A stretch of 19,097 nucleotides of DNA from an uncultured Lachnospiraceae bacterium (GTDB lineage Bacteria; Bacillota; Clostridia; Lachnospirales; Lachnospiraceae), in contig CADCQU010000050.1 of NCBI GenBank assembly GCA_902803635.1, positions 1 to 19,097 on the forward strand, written 5' to 3'. Position numbers and translations under genes: made by a program. Below the pieces are notes generated by a model. It saw only the letters and a list, made by a program, of their open reading frames with translations, did not search any database and was not told the origin of the DNA. Below, in pieces: positions 16,383 through 19,097 of this stretch (the stretch's first letter is position 1; the number at the start of each line of letters is the position of its first letter).

Positions 16383-16966
16383 AGGTACTGAGCCGAGATT
16401 TTACAAGACGGGAGAAGGTGCTTTTGGTGCTTCTGAGCCTTATCATGATTGGCCTCTCGTATTACCGCTTCGTCGATATGCCGGTCCGCGAATCTATCGA
16501 GAAATCGAACGCGGAAATCGCGAACTTGGAGGTTGAGGCGCAAACACTGCAGGCAAGGGTTACCTTCCTCCGAAATTTGCAGGCACAGCTTGACGCGATG
16601 AAGGAAGCAGGTGAGCTCTCCTATATGCCAAGCTACAATAGCAGCAAAGCGGAAGTGGAATTCTTAAACGATATTCTTGGGGAGACGGAGAAATACAGCA
16701 TTACCTTTGCAAATGTGACCCGCTCCGGCAACCAAATCCGCCGCAACTTTACCCTGCAGTACACGACCGCAAACTATACGGAGGCGGAGGCCATCCTCAA
16801 GAAGCTTGGTGAGTATGAGAACCGCTGCCTTGTCGGGGATGTCCAATGCTCGATTGATGCTAAGGGCGAGGTCACGATTAACTGTGCCGCCATTTTCTAC
16901 GAGACCATGGCCGACGGTACGCCAGATGCAGGTCTTCCGGCAGACTCCGCGACGGTGAACACCTGA
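16379..16966 (+). CDS. pilO: Type IV pilus assembly protein PilO-like
   Basis: 195 aa; bitopic platform protein that pairs with PilN. The N-terminus has a short cytoplasmic stretch, a membrane helix (about 11-33, KVLLVLLSLIMIGLSYYRF), a coiled coil (about 36-68) and a ferredoxin-like domain (about 90-180). The start overlaps the pilN stop (ATGA) and has GGGGAGGTGG just upstream, in the pilN coding sequence, so translation is coupled. Sequence conservation in PilO is low; the call rests on topology, size and position after pilN. Confidence 0.85.
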   Translation: MKVLSRDFTRREKVLLVLLSLIMIGLSYYRFVDMPVRESIEKSNAEIANLEVEAQTLQARVTFLRNLQAQLDAMKEAGELSYMPSYNSSKAEVEFLNDILGETEKYSITFANVTRSGNQIRRNFTLQYTTANYTEAEAILKKLGEYENRCLVGDVQCSIDAKGEVTINCAAIFYETMADGTPDAGLPADSATVNT

Positions 16967-17047
16967 ATAGGTTTTAGGCATAAATAAGATGTTACAGACC
17001 GTGCAGTTATCTTCATAATATTTTAAAATTATATTTTTAGGTTTTGA

Positions 17048-17075
17048 TTGAAAAAATGCATTTGTATGCTATACT
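17048..17075 (+). promoter_or_regulatory. Predicted strong promoter of pilA
   Basis: TTGAAA (17048-17053), 16-bp spacer, TATACT (17070-17075) preceded by TGC (extended -10). An alternative pair is TTGATT 17044 with TATGCT 17065 (15-bp spacer). An AT-rich tract at about 17013-17047 could act as an UP element. Transcription would start near 17082, leaving a leader of about 119 nt. Confidence 0.65.
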
Positions 17076-17200
17076 TAATATAAGATACAAGCTGTTCCCG
17101 GCAGCTGGTATTATAAAAGTAAGTTGTTAACCCTGTCTTGTGGATATCGGCCGTATTCCATCAAGACGCAAAGACTACATGTAGAAAGGAAGTGTTACTT
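17076..17200 (+). other. Long 5' leader of pilA
   Basis: About 119 nt between the predicted start point and the pilA ATG. It can form a small hairpin near 17089-17106 (AGCTG/CAGCT) and a palindrome CTACATGTAG at 17175-17184 next to the ribosome binding site (AAAGGAAG). GACGCAAAG at 17165-17173 recalls one motif of c-di-GMP-I riboswitches, but the other required elements are not seen. Confidence 0.4.
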
Positions 17201-17692
17201 ATGAAGAAAAACAACAAAAAGGGTTTTACACTCGCTGAGCTTCTGATTGTTGTGGCCATCATCGCCGTGTTGGTCGCTATTGCGATACCGATTTTTACAA
17301 ATCAGCTTGAGAAGAGCCGTGAAGCAACCGATCTTGCAAATGCGCGCGATTACTATTCTCAGGTTTCTGTTGCGCTACTTGACGGTACACTGACAGCTGT
17401 TGACGATTCAATGACACTTGCCAACGGTATTACTGCGAAGCTTACAACCGCAACTGCTGCAACTAATAGTTCAGATGGTACCTATGTTGTTGAAGTGAGT
17501 GGTATGCCAGTGACTCAGGCTGTGAGCGGTTGGGTTACAACACCGCTTATTGCAAACGTTACGGCAACAGGAGATGTGTACAATCATGGTACAAATAAAA
17601 CGTGTAAAGTGACTTTCACTTTTAAGGAAAAGTGGGCAAATAACAGCACTTCTTCTTACCTTGATACAGTTGTGTTCAGTCAGGGCTCATAA
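17201..17692 (+). CDS. pilA: Probable major type IV pilin PilA
   Basis: 163 aa from ATG 17201 (AAAGGAAG upstream); an in-frame GTG at 17138 has no proper site and would give an odd leader. The prepilin site is KKG|FTLAE: Gly8 at -1, Phe9 at +1, Glu13 at +5, followed by the canonical helix LLIVVAIIAVLVAIAIPIF. The headgroup is Thr/Ser/Val-rich with a single Cys, so it has no disulfide loop. It stands alone behind its own strong promoter and its codon use (GTT, GCA, CTT, ACA) differs from the GC-rich codons of the other pil genes, as expected of a highly expressed structural gene. It would be processed by PilD and polymerised by PilB. Major versus minor role is inference. Confidence 0.9.
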   Translation: MKKNNKKGFTLAELLIVVAIIAVLVAIAIPIFTNQLEKSREATDLANARDYYSQVSVALLDGTLTAVDDSMTLANGITAKLTTATAATNSSDGTYVVEVSGMPVTQAVSGWVTTPLIANVTATGDVYNHGTNKTCKVTFTFKEKWANNSTSSYLDTVVFSQGS

Positions 17693-18020
17693 GTACGAGG
17701 ACACACAAGATGCGCACGGGGACACATGCAGGCGCACTGGAAAAGGTTAGTTACTCCACTGTATGAAGTTTAACACAATTTGACCGCCCCAAAGCTATCG
17801 GGAACAGGTTGGCAGTGTCACTGCCTGACGACCCTGTCGTTTCAACGAAACCATAAAACATTAATGTCGCCCCTCTATCCGGGAAGGAAGGGATGACAAG
17901 ATGTTACCAAAAGAAAAGGCTCCATCCCCCTCGTGCGGGATGGGGCTTTTCATTTGTCAATAAAGACACATGGGGATAGGTTTGTTGGGTTTCGATTCTG
18001 CGCAATTCTGTTACTGCTAT
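17693..18020. other. Region 3' of pilA: structured sequence and terminator, no gene
   Basis: About 328 bp before the IS left end. It contains a GGCAG/CTGCC hairpin flanked by ACAGG/CCTGT around 17804-17836, then the terminator at 17914-17950. I find no convincing coding sequence. The pilA transcript may therefore carry a 3' UTR of ~220 nt, or a separate small RNA may lie here. Confidence 0.4.
17914..17950 (+). terminator. Rho-independent terminator downstream of pilA
   Basis: The left arm AAAAGGCTCCATCCC pairs with the right arm GGGATGGGGCTTTT through 14 pairs with one bulged G and one G-T pair. The loop is about 8 nt and the right arm ends in TTTT followed by CATTTG. The A-tract on the other side means it could also work on the opposite strand. 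Confidence 0.65.
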
Positions 18021-18171
18021 TGTTGATTTATAATTAAAATTGACCCAGGATTTACGAGGAAAATTGACCCACCTTAGTGGCGGGGTCATGAGTAAGTAAG
18101 TCCCCTCCTGCTACACTGTACCTTGAAAATTTTACACTTAGAATTGACCCACCCAGTCACAGGAAGTACAA

Positions 18172-18203
18172 TCCTCACCGTGTGCAATCGGGCACGGTGA
18201 GGA
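18172..18203 (+). promoter_or_regulatory. Hairpin covering the istA ribosome binding site
   Basis: TCCTCACCGTG (18172-18182) pairs perfectly over 11 bp with CACGGTGAGGA (18193-18203), loop of 10 nt. The right arm includes the first half of the GAGGAGG Shine-Dalgarno (18199-18205) of istA. In read-through RNA it would reduce translation, a control known for other insertion sequences. Confidence 0.55.
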
Positions 18204-18214
18204 GGTGAAAGAAG

Positions 18215-18946
18215 GTGTACAGATTGCAAGATTGGGCAGCCGTCCAGAGGGTCTATAAGCAGACCGGTTCGAAGCGTGAAACAGCAAAAATACTGAATAT
18301 CTCACGAAACACAGTAAGGAAGCTGTTGCAACAGAAGGAAGAACCAGCCTACAAGCGCAAGATTTATAGCTCCTGTCTGGATGAATACAGGGAACTTGTT
18401 ATTGAATGGAGATGCGGTGACTTGAATGGTACGCGGATATTCAACGAGCTGAAAAAAAGGGGCTACACCGGCAGCATCGGACCGGTTTACAGGTTCCTCC
18501 GAAGGGTGGATGAAGACGTGGGACTGATCAGTTCAAAGGCCACCGTAAGGGTCGAGACACCCCCGGGGGACCAGGCGCAGTTCGACTGGACGGAATACTC
18601 CGTGGCGGTCGCCGGCCGGGAACAGAAGGTCTACTGCTTCGCCATGATCCTGGCCGCGTCCAGGAAGAAGAGCATATGCTTCTCCCTGAAGGTGGACGCA
18701 CCCGCCGTCTACGAGGCCATCCAGGAGCTGTTCGACGACCTGGGCGGGGTGACCCTGGAGCTTCTGATCGACAACCCGAAGGCCCTCGTGATTGAAAACA
18801 ATCCAAAGAGCGAGGAGGAGGTCCGCTATAACCCCCAGGCATTGCTGCTGGCGAAGCACCTGGGGACGGAACTTAACGCATGCCCCTGCTACTGGCCACG
18901 TAAAAAGGGGAAAATCGAATCAAATATGTCGAACAACAATTCGTAA
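18215..18946 (+). pseudogene. istA: IS21-family transposase IstA, frameshifted and truncated
   Basis: 243 aa remain of a protein usually around 400-520 aa. GTG 18215 follows GAGGAGG by 9 nt. Residues about 17-40 form the N-terminal HTH (SKRETAKILNISRNTVRKLL). The DDE integrase core is present: Asp124 (AQFDWTEY), Asp186 (LLIDNPKALV) and Glu235 (KKGKIES). Directly after Glu235 the frame runs into NMSNNNS and stops. Reading the next frame from 18919 gives IKYVEQQFVKGK, the expected IstA continuation, which stops at 18984. The simplest cause is loss of one copy of a 7-bp repeat CAAATAT at 18921-18927. The C-terminal beta-barrel region and istB are missing. Non-functional. Confidence 0.85.
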
Positions 18947-19003
18947 AAGGGAAAAGGGGAAAAGCTATGGATCCGAACACATAATCCTGCCTGCGTCCGT
19001 ATG

Positions 19004-19038
19004 AGCCCTCTGGGTGTCATTACATGACCAGGCTTTTT
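19004..19038 (+). terminator. Possible terminator after the IS remnant
   Basis: AGCC (19004-19007) pairs with GGCT (19031-19034), with an inner TGTCAT/ATGA(C) stem, and the right side runs into TTTTTT (19034-19039). The stem is imperfect with bulges, so this is a moderate call. Confidence 0.4.
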
Positions 19039-19049
19039 TGTTGGAGGTA

Positions 19050-19097
19050 ATGATGAAGCGTTTAACAGACGCCCAGAAAGAGGCCATACGGGAATTC
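19050..19097 (+). CDS. Start of an unidentified gene (3'-truncated by window end)
   Basis: GGAGG at 19043-19047 precedes tandem ATGs at 19050 and 19053. The visible N-terminus is MMKRLTDAQKEAIREF, open to the last base. It is polar and helical, like the opening of a helix-turn-helix protein, but 16 residues are too few for a function. Confidence 0.45.
   Translation, partial: MMKRLTDAQKEAIREF

Larger units (their letters stand above)
18021..18984 (+). mobile_element. IS21-family insertion sequence remnant (left end and partial istA)
   Basis: The probable left end starts TGTTGATTTATAATTAAAA at 18021. Three subterminal repeats, T/G-AAAATTGACCCA (18035-18047, 18059-18071) and TAGAATTGACCCA (18139-18151), fit the multiple transposase-binding repeats of IS21 ends. 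The istA frame follows but is cut short. istB and a right end are absent before a new gene at 19050, so this is a decayed copy. The left boundary is a best guess. Confidence 0.75.

Noticed and set aside
15605..16543. Minus-strand frame rich in Ser/Glu opposite pilN
   Set aside because: Its composition is the mirror of the S/D-rich tail of pilN; no independent evidence of a gene.
17140..17190. Possible c-di-GMP-I riboswitch in the pilA leader (GACGCAAAG motif)
   Set aside because: Only this one motif is present. The GCAAACC partner, tetraloop helix and the closing GGTTACC-type segment are missing, and too little space remains before the ATG. A covariance-model search would settle it.
17771..17790. 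Extra IS21 subterminal repeat (CAATTTGACCGCCCC)
   Set aside because: It differs from the AATTGACCCA core at several positions and lies outside the likely left end on the far side of the terminator.
17893..17961. Small open frames starting at ATG 17893 or 17901
   Set aside because: They run through the pilA terminator hairpin and have poor ribosome site spacing; the terminator explains the sequence better.

Overview
This window is almost entirely a type IV pilus (T4P) assembly locus of a Gram-positive-type (monoderm) bacterium, most likely a gut-type member of the Clostridia (Oscillospiraceae or Lachnospiraceae). The reasons are strong Shine-Dalgarno sites before nearly every gene, a complete inner-membrane T4P machine without the outer-membrane parts PilP and PilQ, SpaA/Cna-B surface domains, and GC-rich dispersed hairpin repeats of a kind common in Clostridia genomes. 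The placement is inference; no rRNA or other phylogenetic marker is present. Every pilus gene is on the + strand.

Layout. 1-2736 is the 3' part of a large surface protein (right-handed beta-helix repeats, then two SpaA/Cna-B-like domains, no sortase motif). 2781-7675 holds four proteins with prepilin-type N-termini, likely minor pilins: a 275-aa one without Glu5, a 139-aa one with a long basic leader, a 183-aa one with Ala at -1, and a 792-aa prepilin fused to GLUG repeats and a possible C-terminal carbohydrate-binding-like module. A promoter at 8097-8125 precedes pilB (extension ATPase with an intact-looking c-di-GMP-binding MshEN domain) and pilT (retraction ATPase). pilC follows, then a second Glu5-less pilin-like protein, then the prepilin peptidase pilD. 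The cytoplasmic/membrane platform pilM-pilN-pilO comes next, PilN carrying an unusual Ser/Asp/Glu-rich tail. A second promoter (17048-17075) drives the probable major pilin pilA (17201-17692), whose transcript probably ends at the hairpin at 17914-17950. From 18021 an IS21-family left end with a broken istA marks the locus border, and a new gene begins at 19050.

How the parts fit. PilD would cleave and methylate all prepilins; PilB, regulated by c-di-GMP if the MshEN domain is functional, would drive assembly from the PilC/PilM/PilN/PilO platform; PilT would drive retraction; PilA would form the filament. The minor pilins, and perhaps the beta-helix/Cna-B protein, would form a tip complex for binding surfaces or glycans. 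That tip assignment is inference.

Non-coding structure. Two dispersed repeat families sit only between genes and split the locus into expression blocks. One is a ~165-bp compound hairpin element (copies at 4288-4453, 7705-7870 and 11011-11178, plus fragments). The other is a ~30-bp element (inverted pair at 3654-3738, direct pair at 14161-14231, a degenerate copy near 5189). The pilB and pilA promoters share a common sequence block, suggesting joint control. A 70-bp tandem duplication covers the pilC stop and the start of the next gene.
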